A stretch of 5,432 nt of DNA from Rhodocyclaceae bacterium (lineage in GTDB: Bacteria; Pseudomonadota; Gammaproteobacteria; Burkholderiales; Rhodocyclaceae). Shown here piece after piece: positions 1 through 5,432 of the stretch (within the stretch, counting starts at the first letter, position 1; each line of letters begins with the position of its first letter). Below the pieces are notes generated by a model. The model did not search any database and had not been told where the DNA came from. It was given only the letters and a program-made list of their open reading frames with translations. The translations under genes and the position numbers were made by a program. The stretch spans positions 1 through 5,432 of the forward strand of contig JAEUNN010000841.1 of NCBI GenBank assembly GCA_016791085.1, read 5' to 3'.

Positions 1-1688
1 ACGTCGGGCACTTCGTCGAGCAGACGCGGGTCGAGCAGTTCGTCGAGCAGGATGGGATGGCGCGTGAGGTATTGCGCCGCCCAGCTGGAACCGCTCACCA
101 GTTCGCTCACCCGCTGCAGGGCGCTGGGATATTGCTGCAGCATGGCCAGGTAGGCGCCGCGCCGGGCGATGGTTTCGAACAGATCGAGCATGCGCGTGAG
201 CGTCTCGTCCGGGTTGGTGCAGGCGGCGGCAATTTCCATGGCCTGCGGCACGATGGCATCCAGGCGCGCGCGTATCGGCGCCGGCATTTGCTGATAGCGC
301 CCGCTGGTGCGTATGGCGGCCAGGCGCAGCGCAGCGGCCTTGCTGTCCTGATAGCCCAGGCGCGCCAGGGCGCGGCCGGTTGCGTCGGCATCGGCCACGC
401 CTTCCCACACCGCCTGTAATTCGTGCCCGCCGCGGCGCGGGTCGGCGAATACCGCCTCGAAATGCCGGCTCACGTTGGCGCGATGGTCGTCCAGTTCCTC
501 CAGCAGCGCCGGGAAGCCCGCAAAGCCCATGGCTTCAGCCACGATCGCGCGGTCTTCCGGCGCGGACGGCAACAGGTGCGTCTGCGCGTCGTTCAGATAT
601 TGCAGGCGATGTTCCAGGCGGCGCAGAAAACGGTAGGCCGCGGTCAGTTCGTTCACCGCGCCCACCTCGAGCATGCCGCGCTCCGCCAGCAGCGCCAGCA
701 CCTGCAGCGTGGGCCGCACCTGCAGCGCAATTTCGCGCCCGCCGCGTATGAGCTGGAACACCTGCGCCAGAAATTCGATTTCGCGTATGCCGCCCGGCCC
801 CAGCTTGACGTTGTCGGCCATGTCGCGGCGCGCCACCTCGCGGCGGATTTGCGCGTGCAGTTCGCGCATCGCATTCACGGCGCCGAAATCGAGATATTTG
901 CGGAACACGAACGAACGCCGGATTTTTTCGAGTTCCGCGAGCGGCGCCACCGCCCCGCGCGGCGCCAGCGGGCGCGCCTTGATCCAGGCGTAGCGTTCCC
1001 ACTCGCGTCCCTGCGCGATGAAATACTGTTCCAGCATGTCGAAACTGGCTACCAGCGGCCCGGAATCGCCATTCGGCCGCAGCCGCATGTCCACCCGGAA
1101 CACATAGCCGTCGGCCGACACGTCGCCCAGCGCGTCGATAAGACGGCGCCCCAGGCGCGAAAAGAACTCGAAATTGGAAATGCTGCGCACGCCCGGCGCG
1201 CCGCCGGTTTCGCCGTCCTCGGGATAGACGAAAATGAAATCCACGTCGGAACTGACGTTCAATTCGCCGCCGCCCAGTTTGCCCATGCCCAGGCAGATGA
1301 GGTTCTGTACCTCGCCCGCGGCATTGCGCGGCTCACCGTGACGCTCCGCAAGTTCGGCGTGCAACTGCGCTTCGGCAATTTCCACGCACAGTTCGGCCAG
1401 TGCGCTCATGTCGCCGGTAACTTCTTCCAGCTCGGCCAGCCCGCACAGGTCACGCGCCGCCAGGTGGGCGAAACAGCGCGTGCGCAACTGGCGCAGACGG
1501 GTTTTCAGATTGGCCGCGGTGAGCGCTTCGCGCTGCAGCCAGGCGCGCATGGCATCGACGTCGAAACGGCTGCCGAGCGAGGCGGAAATTTCCTCGGCAA
1601 GTTGCGGTCGCGCCTCGAACAGCCGGCGCAAAAAGTGCGACAGCTGGCCGGCGCATTCAAGCGTGGGGCGGGTGCGGGTGTGGGGCAT
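1..1688 (-). CDS. glnE: Bifunctional glutamine synthetase adenylyltransferase/adenylyl-removing enzyme, N-terminal part (cut by window edge)
   Basis: This enzyme adenylylates glutamine synthetase to switch it off and removes the AMP to switch it on, under PII control, in the cytoplasm. The visible 562 residues cover the N-terminal adenylyl-removing half and the start of the second half. Residues 134-150 read GMGKLGGGELNVSSDVD, the nucleotidyltransferase signature with its metal-binding D-x-D. Residues 295-306 read KLGPGGIREIEF, a strongly conserved GlnE block, followed by QLIRGGR. The last residues, HPILLDELLDPRLLDE, belong to the region just ahead of the second catalytic domain, whose active site lies outside the window. 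The family is about 950 residues long, so roughly 40% is missing. ATG at 1688 is the only start: an in-frame TGA, the stop of the upstream membrane-protein gene, lies seven codons before it. No good Shine-Dalgarno is visible in that 21-nt gap, so translational coupling is likely. The family call is very secure. Confidence 0.97.
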   Translation of the reverse strand, partial: MPHTRTRPTLECAGQLSHFLRRLFEARPQLAEEISASLGSRFDVDAMRAWLQREALTAANLKTRLRQLRTRCFAHLAARDLCGLAELEEVTGDMSALAELCVEIAEAQLHAELAERHGEPRNAAGEVQNLICLGMGKLGGGELNVSSDVDFIFVYPEDGETGGAPGVRSISNFEFFSRLGRRLIDALGDVSADGYVFRVDMRLRPNGDSGPLVASFDMLEQYFIAQGREWERYAWIKARPLAPRGAVAPLAELEKIRRSFVFRKYLDFGAVNAMRELHAQIRREVARRDMADNVKLGPGGIREIEFLAQVFQLIRGGREIALQVRPTLQVLALLAERGMLEVGAVNELTAAYRFLRRLEHRLQYLNDAQTHLLPSAPEDRAIVAEAMGFAGFPALLEELDDHRANVSRHFEAVFADPRRGGHELQAVWEGVADADATGRALARLGYQDSKAAALRLAAIRTSGRYQQMPAPIRARLDAIVPQAMEIAAACTNPDETLTRMLDLFETIARRGAYLAMLQQYPSALQRVSELVSGSSWAAQYLTRHPILLDELLDPRLLDEVPD

Positions 1689-1709
1689 GGTGCGGTTTTG
1701 CGGCCGGCG

Positions 1710-2138
1710 TCAGAAATCCATGGGGCGGCGGTCTTTGAGGCGTGCCCAGCCGCGCACGACACGATAGATGATCCACACGCAAAGCACGAAAAACGGCGCG
1801 AAAGCGAGCGGTATGCCGATGATCGTGAGCACCAGCACGAGGCCTATCGTGAACAGGAATGCAAATGCCAGCGCGGCCCACAGCATGGCGAACCAGAAGG
1901 TGCGGATTTGCCAGCGGAAATGCGATTCCAGCCAGGTTCCGCGCGCCTGGCTGCGATAGAAGTAATTCAGGATGACCGCCGCGATGGACGGCAGCCCGAA
2001 CAGGAAAGTGCCCACGATGGTGGCCGCGCCCAGCAGGCCCACCAATATGCTCAGGCAGTGCAGGATGTAAATCAGGTGGGTAATCGTGACCACGGCCTGA
2101 TCGGGTTCCAGACTGCCCGTTACGATGCGTTCCGACAT
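1710..2138 (-). CDS. Small multi-pass membrane protein (DUF4870/COG3671-like)
   Basis: A 142-residue integral membrane protein of unknown function. Hydrophobic segments lie roughly at residues 21-43, 46-60, 80-100 and 102-126, with charged ends (MSERIVTGSLEPDQ and RLKDRRPMDF). The opening histidine-containing helix (THLIYILHCLSILVG), the central YFYRSQARGTWLESHF stretch and the IGIPL turn resemble the DUF4870/COG3671 family; this assignment is from memory of the family pattern, not a search. The start at 2138 is favoured over far-upstream ones because AGGAG lies 5 nt ahead of it (2144-2148) and residues encoded further upstream look non-coding. It is followed after 21 nt by glnE in the same direction, so the two are probably cotranscribed. 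Nothing in the sequence links it to nitrogen control beyond this position. Confidence 0.88.
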   Translation of the reverse strand: MSERIVTGSLEPDQAVVTITHLIYILHCLSILVGLLGAATIVGTFLFGLPSIAAVILNYFYRSQARGTWLESHFRWQIRTFWFAMLWAALAFAFLFTIGLVLVLTIIGIPLAFAPFFVLCVWIIYRVVRGWARLKDRRPMDF

Positions 2139-2143
2139 GGCGG

Positions 2144-2148
2144 CTCCT
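2144..2148 (-). promoter_or_regulatory. Shine-Dalgarno of the membrane-protein gene
   Basis: AGGAG on the minus strand, 5 nt before the ATG at 2138. It decides the start of the DUF4870-like gene. Confidence 0.8.
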
Positions 2149-2235
2149 GGCAACGGCATGGCCGCTATGGTACAGGCAGTAAGCAATCCGGGCAGGGCGG
2201 CGAAGCTCGCGGCAGCCCCTGCGCCGCCGGCAAGG

Positions 2236-2264
2236 TCGAAATTGCCGCATGCTTGGGCTAGACT
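2236..2264 (+). promoter_or_regulatory. Candidate sigma-70 promoter of the retron
   Basis: TCGAAA (2236-2241, 4 of 6 match to TTGACA) and TAGACT (2259-2264, 4 of 6 match to TATAAT) are separated by 17 nt. Transcription would start about 7 nt downstream, near 2271, which is where the a1 arm of the retron RNA begins. Each box alone is weak in such GC-rich DNA; the spacing and the coincidence with the 5' end of a1 are the argument. Confidence 0.5.
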
Positions 2265-2270
2265 GCCGCC

Positions 2271-2288
2271 TGCGGTGCGCCGCTTCCA
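2271..2288 (+). repeat. Retron a1 arm (inverted repeat with a2)
   Basis: TGCGGTGCGCCGCTTCCA pairs with 2418-2434: eleven consecutive pairs (2271-2281 with 2424-2434), one bulged G (2282), then six more (2283-2288 with 2418-2423). Beyond the duplex a further GCCG/CGGC match (2265-2268 with 2437-2440) follows a 2x2 mismatch, but it probably lies upstream of the transcript start. The length is in the range that supports priming in known retrons. Confidence 0.88.
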
Positions 2289-2361
2289 GCGCGAGTCGGA
2301 GGCACAAGTGCCTTCCGGCCACTTCGGGGCTACCCCGGGGATGAGTGATGTTCCGGCATTG

Positions 2362-2412
2362 CGTGGCATGAGCCCCGCGGCGCTCCGCGCCGGGCAGCTC
2401 ATGCAGGACACG
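2362..2412 (+). other. msd hairpin (template of the retron DNA)
   Basis: Twenty base pairs in four blocks around a TCC loop (2384-2386). The innermost is GGCGC/GCGCC (2379-2383 with 2387-2391). Next come CCC/GGG (2374-2376 with 2392-2394), GCATGAGC/GCTCATGC (2366-2373 with 2397-2404) and CGTG/CACG (2362-2365 with 2409-2412). Bulges are GC at 2377-2378, CA at 2395-2396 and AGGA at 2405-2408. It lies immediately inside a2, where the msd of a retron belongs. A long stem with small interruptions is typical of retron DNA. Confidence 0.82.
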
Positions 2413-2417
2413 GCAGG

Positions 2418-2434
2418 TGGAAGGGCGCACCGCA
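2418..2434 (+). repeat. Retron a2 arm (inverted repeat with a1)
   Basis: TGGAAGGGCGCACCGCA, complementary to 2271-2288 with a single bulged G on the a1 side. Reverse transcription would begin on the template bases just to its left, near 2417. A start at GTG 2417 would place the RT coding sequence inside this arm, which is one reason to prefer the later start. Confidence 0.88.
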
Positions 2435-2451
2435 TTCGGCGCGAAAGCTGC

Positions 2452-2457
2452 GGAAGG
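2452..2457 (+). promoter_or_regulatory. Shine-Dalgarno that sets the RT start
   Basis: GGAAGG, 7 nt before GTG 2465. The competing GTG at 2417 has only AGGA at 2405-2408, which lies in a bulge of the msd hairpin and would be occluded or copied. Confidence 0.65.
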
Positions 2458-2464
2458 TGGCCGG

Positions 2465-3940
2465 GTGGAGGATAGTTACGACGACGAAGAGGCCGCCGCC
2501 GCCTGGCTGGCTGCCCGCGCACGTGCCACGCAGGCGGTGGCGACCGCGCTCGCGCGCGCTTTTCTGGCCGCTTGCGCCAGCCAGGCCCAGACCGCGGCGG
2601 ATGCCGGTGGCCCCGTCGCCGCGCCGCACACCGCCACCGGCGCGCGCGCCGCCGCTGCTGCCATGCAAGCTTGCGGCCGGCGCGTGCTGCGCCGCAAATA
2701 TCCCTGGCTGGCGCGCCTGGTGCGCCACGTGCAGGCGGCTGCCGGCGACTGCCCGCGGCCGGCCCAGCACGACGAAGTGCGCGCGTTGATACTCGAATTC
2801 CCTCCGTTTCGTTCGGCTTTCGAGGACGATGAGCCGCCGCGCGTGCACGCCTGGTTTCCTTGGCACGAGTGCATGCGGGCGCCGCCGCGCCGCCTGGCCG
2901 GCCTGAATTTGCCGCAACTGGATACGCCCGGCGATCTGGCCGCCTGGCTGCACGTGAGCGTGGGCGAACTGGCCTGGTTTGCCGACCCCGGCGGCTGGGC
3001 CGAGGCGAGCGGTGTCGAAGCGCTCAGGCATTACCGCTACCGCTGGAACGCCAAAGCCGGCGGCGGGTGGCGCCTGCTGGAAATTCCCAAGCCGCGCCTG
3101 GCTGCCCTGCAGCGCAAAATCCTGCGCGAAATTCTCGATCGCGTGCCGCCCCACGCCGCCGCCCAGGGCGCCGTGCGCGGCCGTTCGGCATTGGGCAATG
3201 CGGCCATGCACGCGGATTGCGGCCTGGTGCTGCGGCTGGACATCGAGGATTTTTTCCCGCGCCTGGCCGGCGCGCGCATCGCCGCACTATTCCGCACCCT
3301 GGGTTATGCGCCGGCCGTGGCGCGGCTGTTGGCCGGCCTGTGCAGCCATGCCACGCCTGCCGCGGTAAGTTCTACGGCGCCCTGCGCCGGGCTGCCTGGC
3401 ATCGACGGGCTGCGCGCGCGCCGCGACCTCGCGGACATGTACGGCTCGCCGCATTTGCCGCAAGGCGCGCCGACGTCACCGGCGCTGGCAAATCTTGCCG
3501 CCTACCGGCTGGATTTGCGCCTCGATGGCGCGGCGCGGGCCTGCGGCTGGCGCTACACGCGCTATGTCGACGACCTGTTTTTTTCCGGCCCCGGCGGCAG
3601 TCCGGCGCACGCGCTGCGTACCGCGCAAATGCTGCAGGGCATAGTGCTGGACGAAGGCTACCGGCCGAATTTCCGCAAGACGCGGGTCATGCCGCGCGGG
3701 CGCCGCCAGCTCGTGACCGGACTGGTGGTGAATCGCCGGGCCGCCATTCCACGCGACCAATTCGACCGTTTCAAGGCCATGCTCACGAATTGCCTGCGCC
3801 ATGGCGCGGCCAGCCAGAACCGTGACGGCGTGGCGGATTTTCGCGCCAGCGTGGCCGGCCGTCTGGCCTGGTTCGAGCAGGTGAATGTCGCGCGCGCGGC
3901 CAAATTGCGGGCTTTGTTCGACGCGATCAACTGGGCCTGA
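2465..3940 (+). CDS. Retron reverse transcriptase with N-terminal extension
   Basis: An RNA-directed DNA polymerase that makes branched RNA-DNA from the msr-msd RNA lying just upstream. The 491 residues start at GTG 2465 (alternative GTG 2417, adding 16). Residues 1-180 are an extension: Ala-rich helices to about 95, then a segment ending in LAWFADPGGW (169-178). The polymerase follows: RT1 IPKPRLAALQRKIL (207-220); RT2 with GRS and the retron motif NAAMH (245-249); motif A LRLDIEDFF with D259; motif B LPQGAPTSP (331-339); motif C YVDD (367-370) with D369 and D370; RT6 YRPNFRKTRV (399-408); and the retron motif VTG (417-419) in the thumb. All catalytic aspartates are present. About 30 residues rich in Ala and Arg sit ahead of motif B (roughly 300-330). 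The total length and the N-terminal extension recall the Myxococcus Mx162-type RT, about 485 residues, rather than the roughly 320-residue E. coli enzymes. Retron membership is secure; the exact subtype is inferred. Confidence 0.95.
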   Translation: MEDSYDDEEAAAAWLAARARATQAVATALARAFLAACASQAQTAADAGGPVAAPHTATGARAAAAAMQACGRRVLRRKYPWLARLVRHVQAAAGDCPRPAQHDEVRALILEFPPFRSAFEDDEPPRVHAWFPWHECMRAPPRRLAGLNLPQLDTPGDLAAWLHVSVGELAWFADPGGWAEASGVEALRHYRYRWNAKAGGGWRLLEIPKPRLAALQRKILREILDRVPPHAAAQGAVRGRSALGNAAMHADCGLVLRLDIEDFFPRLAGARIAALFRTLGYAPAVARLLAGLCSHATPAAVSSTAPCAGLPGIDGLRARRDLADMYGSPHLPQGAPTSPALANLAAYRLDLRLDGAARACGWRYTRYVDDLFFSGPGGSPAHALRTAQMLQGIVLDEGYRPNFRKTRVMPRGRRQLVTGLVVNRRAAIPRDQFDRFKAMLTNCLRHGAASQNRDGVADFRASVAGRLAWFEQVNVARAAKLRALFDAINWA

Positions 3941-3967
3941 GCCGGCTGCCGCGCAGCGACGGCCGGC
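3941..3967. terminator. Hairpin between convergent genes, possible bidirectional terminator
   Basis: GCCGGC at 3941-3946 pairs with GCCGGC at 3962-3967, with a few further inner pairs. The stem begins directly after the RT stop codon and lies in the 37-nt gap between the convergent RT and tonB-like genes. No T tract follows on either strand, so intrinsic termination is uncertain. Confidence 0.3.
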
Positions 3968-3977
3968 ACCGGGGCGC

Positions 3978-4508
3978 TCAGCGCAGCCTGAAACGCACCG
4001 GCAGCAAGGTGTCGCGCGGCTCCGCGGCGGCTGCGGTGCGCAGCGCGCGCGCGGCCGTCACGGCGGCTTCGTCCAGTAGCGCGTGGCCGCTCGATTGTTC
4101 CACCCGCGCCGCGATCACCGTGCCCGACTCGTCCAGAAAGATGCGCACCACCACATCGCCCTCCAGGCCCTGTTCTATGGCTTGCAGCGGGTAGTGCAAA
4201 TGCCGGCCCAGTTCGCGTTCCAGCGCCGTTGGCAGCGCCGGCCGCGTGTCCGACTTGCGTGCCAGCGCCGGGCGCGGCGGCGGCTTTTGGGGGACCGCGG
4301 CCGGGGTGGGCGCGCCGGCCGGCGCTGGGGGCGGCAGCACCAGTTCGGGCTGCGGCGCTGCCGGCGCGGCCAGTCTGGCGACCAGCGGCGCGGACCGTGC
4401 CGGGCTCGGCCCGGGCGTGCGCCACCAGCCGGCCGGAGCCAGCAACAGCGCGTGCAGCAGCAGGGAAAACAGCAGGGCGCCGGCGAAGCGGGGATGGAAA
4501 ACGTGCAA
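3978..4508 (-). CDS. TonB-like energy transducer
   Basis: A 176-residue protein with TonB layout: it would link the inner-membrane proton motive force to outer-membrane receptors. Residues 9-26 form one membrane anchor, and S15 and H19 match the SxxxH pattern of the TonB/TolA anchor that contacts ExbB/ExbD. Residues 30-95 are a Pro/Ala-rich periplasm-spanning spacer with a basic patch (PQKPPPRPALARK). Residues 100-176 are a TonB C-terminal domain, with YP at 106-107, LEGDVVVRIFLDESGTV and a closing VRFRLR strand. No exbB or exbD is present in the window. The only usual start is TTG at 4508: an in-frame TGA lies at 4548-4550 with no ATG or GTG between, and no strong Shine-Dalgarno is visible, so expression may be low. 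It is convergent with the retron RT and divergent from the ankyrin gene. It may be a specialised TonB paralogue rather than the main one. Confidence 0.88.
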   Translation of the reverse strand: MHVFHPRFAGALLFSLLLHALLLAPAGWWRTPGPSPARSAPLVARLAAPAAPQPELVLPPPAPAGAPTPAAVPQKPPPRPALARKSDTRPALPTALERELGRHLHYPLQAIEQGLEGDVVVRIFLDESGTVIAARVEQSSGHALLDEAAVTAARALRTAAAAEPRDTLLPVRFRLR

Positions 4509-4552
4509 TGCGGATCTGGCCGCGCGGCGGCGGGCGGCAGTTTCGAGTCAGG

Positions 4553-4558
4553 TAGAAT
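4553..4558 (+). promoter_or_regulatory. Candidate -10 box for the ankyrin gene
   Basis: TAGAAT in the 76-nt divergent region, a common -10 form in this group, followed by an AT-rich stretch that stands out locally. No convincing -35 element is seen 16-18 nt upstream, and the leader to the ATG would be about 20 nt. Confidence 0.35.
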
Positions 4559-4584
4559 TTTGCACCTTTCAGCCGGGGAGCGGT

Positions 4585-5432
4585 ATGGTGCGAACGTTTG
4601 CGGCGCGCGCGGCACTGTGCTGCGCGCTGGCGGCGGCGGCCGGGACGGTGCCGGCGCAGTCCTTGCCCGATCCGGCCACGTTTTCGGTGCGCCTCGAAAT
4701 GGGCGGGCTAAGTTCCGCGCGCGAATGGCTGGACGCCGGCCTGGCGCCGGATTTCATGGGCGCCAGCATAGGCAGCGGCCTCATGATCGGCGCCTGGACC
4801 GGCAATATCCCCATGATGGAACTGTTCCTCGCGCGCGGCGCGAATATCGACGCCGCCAATCGCGTGAACGAAACCGCGCTCATGCACGCCGCCTGGCGCG
4901 GCCACCTGCAGGCCGTGGTGTGGCTGGTCGATCGCGGTGCGACGATAGAACGGGCGCCGCGCCAATGGAATGCGCTCCACTATGCGGTATTCGCCGGCCA
5001 CCCGGAAATCGTGCGCTACCTGCTCGAGCGCGGCGCCGACATCAATGCGCTCACCGACAACGGTTCGAGCCCGCTCATGCTGTCGATTTACGAAGGCCAT
5101 GACGACCTCGCGCGCACGTTGCTGACGGCCGGGGCCTCCACGGCGGCCAAAAACGACTGGGGCGACGGTGCGCTGGAATGGGCCATGCGCTTCGAGCGCA
5201 CGAATATCGCGCGGCTGGTGGCCACCAAAGAACAGTTCGCAGCGGCCGCATCGCGGCCCAAACAAAGCTGGGGCGAGGCGCGCCGCTCCGAGCCGGTGCC
5301 GGAAGACATCGCGCAATTGCTGCGCGTGCGCGAAATTCTGGTGAGCCGCGGCATGTCGGTAGCCAAACTGGACGACGACATCGCCGCGGCGCGCGCGCGC
5401 CATGTGCGGGCGCGCGCCACGCCGCAAGGCGC
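4585..5432 (+). CDS. Exported ankyrin-repeat protein (3' end outside window)
   Basis: The visible 282 residues begin with a signal peptide: R3 and R8, a hydrophobic Ala-rich core (9-19) and likely cleavage after VPA at residue 24, so the protein should act in the periplasm. About five to six ankyrin repeats follow. The first is degenerate (about 34-60). Clear repeats start near 66 (LMIGAWTGNIPMMELFLARG), 97 (TALMHAAWRGHLQAVVWLVD), 129 (NALHYAVFAGHPEIVRYLLE) and 162 (SPLMLSIYEGHDDLARTLLT), and a last partial one lies near 195-213. The tail after 215 is charged and probably helical (VAKLDDDIAAARARH). Ankyrin repeats bind other proteins; no enzymatic motif or partner is visible. ATG 4585 has GGAG at 4577-4580, four nt ahead. 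It is divergent from the tonB-like gene and may share its regulatory region. The repeat family is certain; the role is unknown. Confidence 0.92.
   Translation, partial: MVRTFAARAALCCALAAAAGTVPAQSLPDPATFSVRLEMGGLSSAREWLDAGLAPDFMGASIGSGLMIGAWTGNIPMMELFLARGANIDAANRVNETALMHAAWRGHLQAVVWLVDRGATIERAPRQWNALHYAVFAGHPEIVRYLLERGADINALTDNGSSPLMLSIYEGHDDLARTLLTAGASTAAKNDWGDGALEWAMRFERTNIARLVATKEQFAAAASRPKQSWGEARRSEPVPEDIAQLLRVREILVSRGMSVAKLDDDIAAARARHVRARATPQG

Larger units (their letters stand above)
2271..2434 (+). ncRNA. msr-msd: Retron msr-msd RNA
   Basis: This stretch is the template and primer RNA of the retron, read by the RT gene just downstream. In order it shows: a1 arm 2271-2288; AGC triplet 2288-2290 with G2289 as the likely branching guanosine; hairpin 1 at 2298-2315 (GGAGGCAC/GTGCCTTC around AA); hairpin 2 at 2322-2340 (CTTCGGGG/CCCCGGGG around CTA, two G-U pairs); a linker 2341-2361; the long msd hairpin 2362-2412; and the a2 arm 2418-2434. 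In known retrons (for example Ec86 and Mx162) a1 and a2 pair, the RT primes from the 2'-OH of the branching G, and it copies the msd leftward from just inside a2. Here that predicts a multicopy single-stranded DNA of roughly 65-75 nt templated by about 2345-2417. The exact 3' end of the DNA cannot be read from sequence. The RNA ends 30 nt before the preferred RT start. Confidence 0.87.

Noticed and set aside
2167..2172. TACCAT on the minus strand as -10 box for the membrane protein-glnE operon
   Set aside because: No acceptable -35 element stands at the right distance, so a promoter call is not supported.
423..2261. A 612-codon open frame on the plus strand running across glnE and the membrane-protein gene
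   Set aside because: It is antisense to glnE, whose conserved motifs are unmistakable on the minus strand. The translation is His/Arg/Gln-rich with no recognisable domain, and long spurious frames are expected in DNA this GC-rich.
2298..2340. The two short hairpins read as a terminator or attenuator
   Set aside because: No T tract follows either stem, and their place between a1 and the msd stem is explained by the msr part of the retron RNA.
2417..2464. GTG 2417 as the RT start, giving 507 residues
   Set aside because: It would lie at the inner edge of the a2 arm. The added 16 residues are unremarkable, and GTG 2465 has a better-placed GGAAGG.
2399..3211. A 270-codon minus-strand frame over the retron RNA and the 5' half of the RT
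   Set aside because: It overlaps the retron RNA and an RT with intact motifs, has no recognisable domain, and its composition is that of a GC-rich shadow frame.
2860..3825. A 321-codon plus-strand frame inside the RT gene
   Set aside because: It is an alternative frame of the RT; its product is Arg/Ala/Pro-rich without any motif, and it has no role as a nested effector that the sequence can support.
2465..3940. RT as part of a group II intron or a diversity-generating retroelement
   Set aside because: There is no maturase or endonuclease domain, no intron domain V-like structure beside it and no template/variable repeat pair seen, while NAxxH, VTG and the msr-msd RNA point to a retron.
4083..5102. 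A 339-codon plus-strand frame spanning tonB and the ankyrin gene
   Set aside because: It runs antisense to tonB and out of frame with the ankyrin repeats, both of which are clearly coding.

Overview
The window looks like chromosomal DNA of a very GC-rich betaproteobacterium. The glnE protein sequence, the small multi-pass membrane protein just upstream of it and the TAGAxT-type -10 boxes all fit that group. The genus cannot be read from the sequence.

Layout. From the left edge to 1688 the minus strand carries the first 562 codons of glnE, cut by the window edge. Upstream of it, in the same direction and 21 nt away, is a 142-residue membrane protein (1710-2138) with a clear Shine-Dalgarno; the two probably form one operon. 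On the plus strand, 2236-3940 is a retron: a promoter, a structured RNA (about 2271-2434) and a 491-residue reverse transcriptase (RT, 2465-3940). The RT ends 37 nt from a convergent tonB-like gene (3978-4508, minus), with a GC-rich hairpin in the gap. A 76-nt divergent region separates tonB from an exported ankyrin-repeat protein (4585 to the right edge, plus, cut).

The retron is the main find. The RT has the retron hallmarks NAxxH (NAAMH, 245-249) and VTG (417-419), motif A with D259, motif B LPQGAPTSP and catalytic YVDD (367-370). The RNA has the expected order: a 17-bp a1/a2 duplex with one bulged G, an AGC branching triplet directly after a1, two short msr hairpins, and a 20-bp msd hairpin just inside a2. 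The duplex and the RT motifs were found independently and agree in strand, order and spacing. The RT carries about 180 residues ahead of its polymerase domain, as the myxobacterial Mx162-type RTs do. No toxin or effector gene accompanies it: the neighbours look like ordinary chromosomal genes and no ORF fits between RT and tonB. Any accessory function would have to lie in the N-terminal extension or elsewhere.

The flanking genes serve nitrogen control (glnE), an unknown membrane role, TonB-dependent energy transduction and a periplasmic ankyrin scaffold. None has an evident link to the retron, whose base composition resembles theirs, so it may be a long-standing resident.
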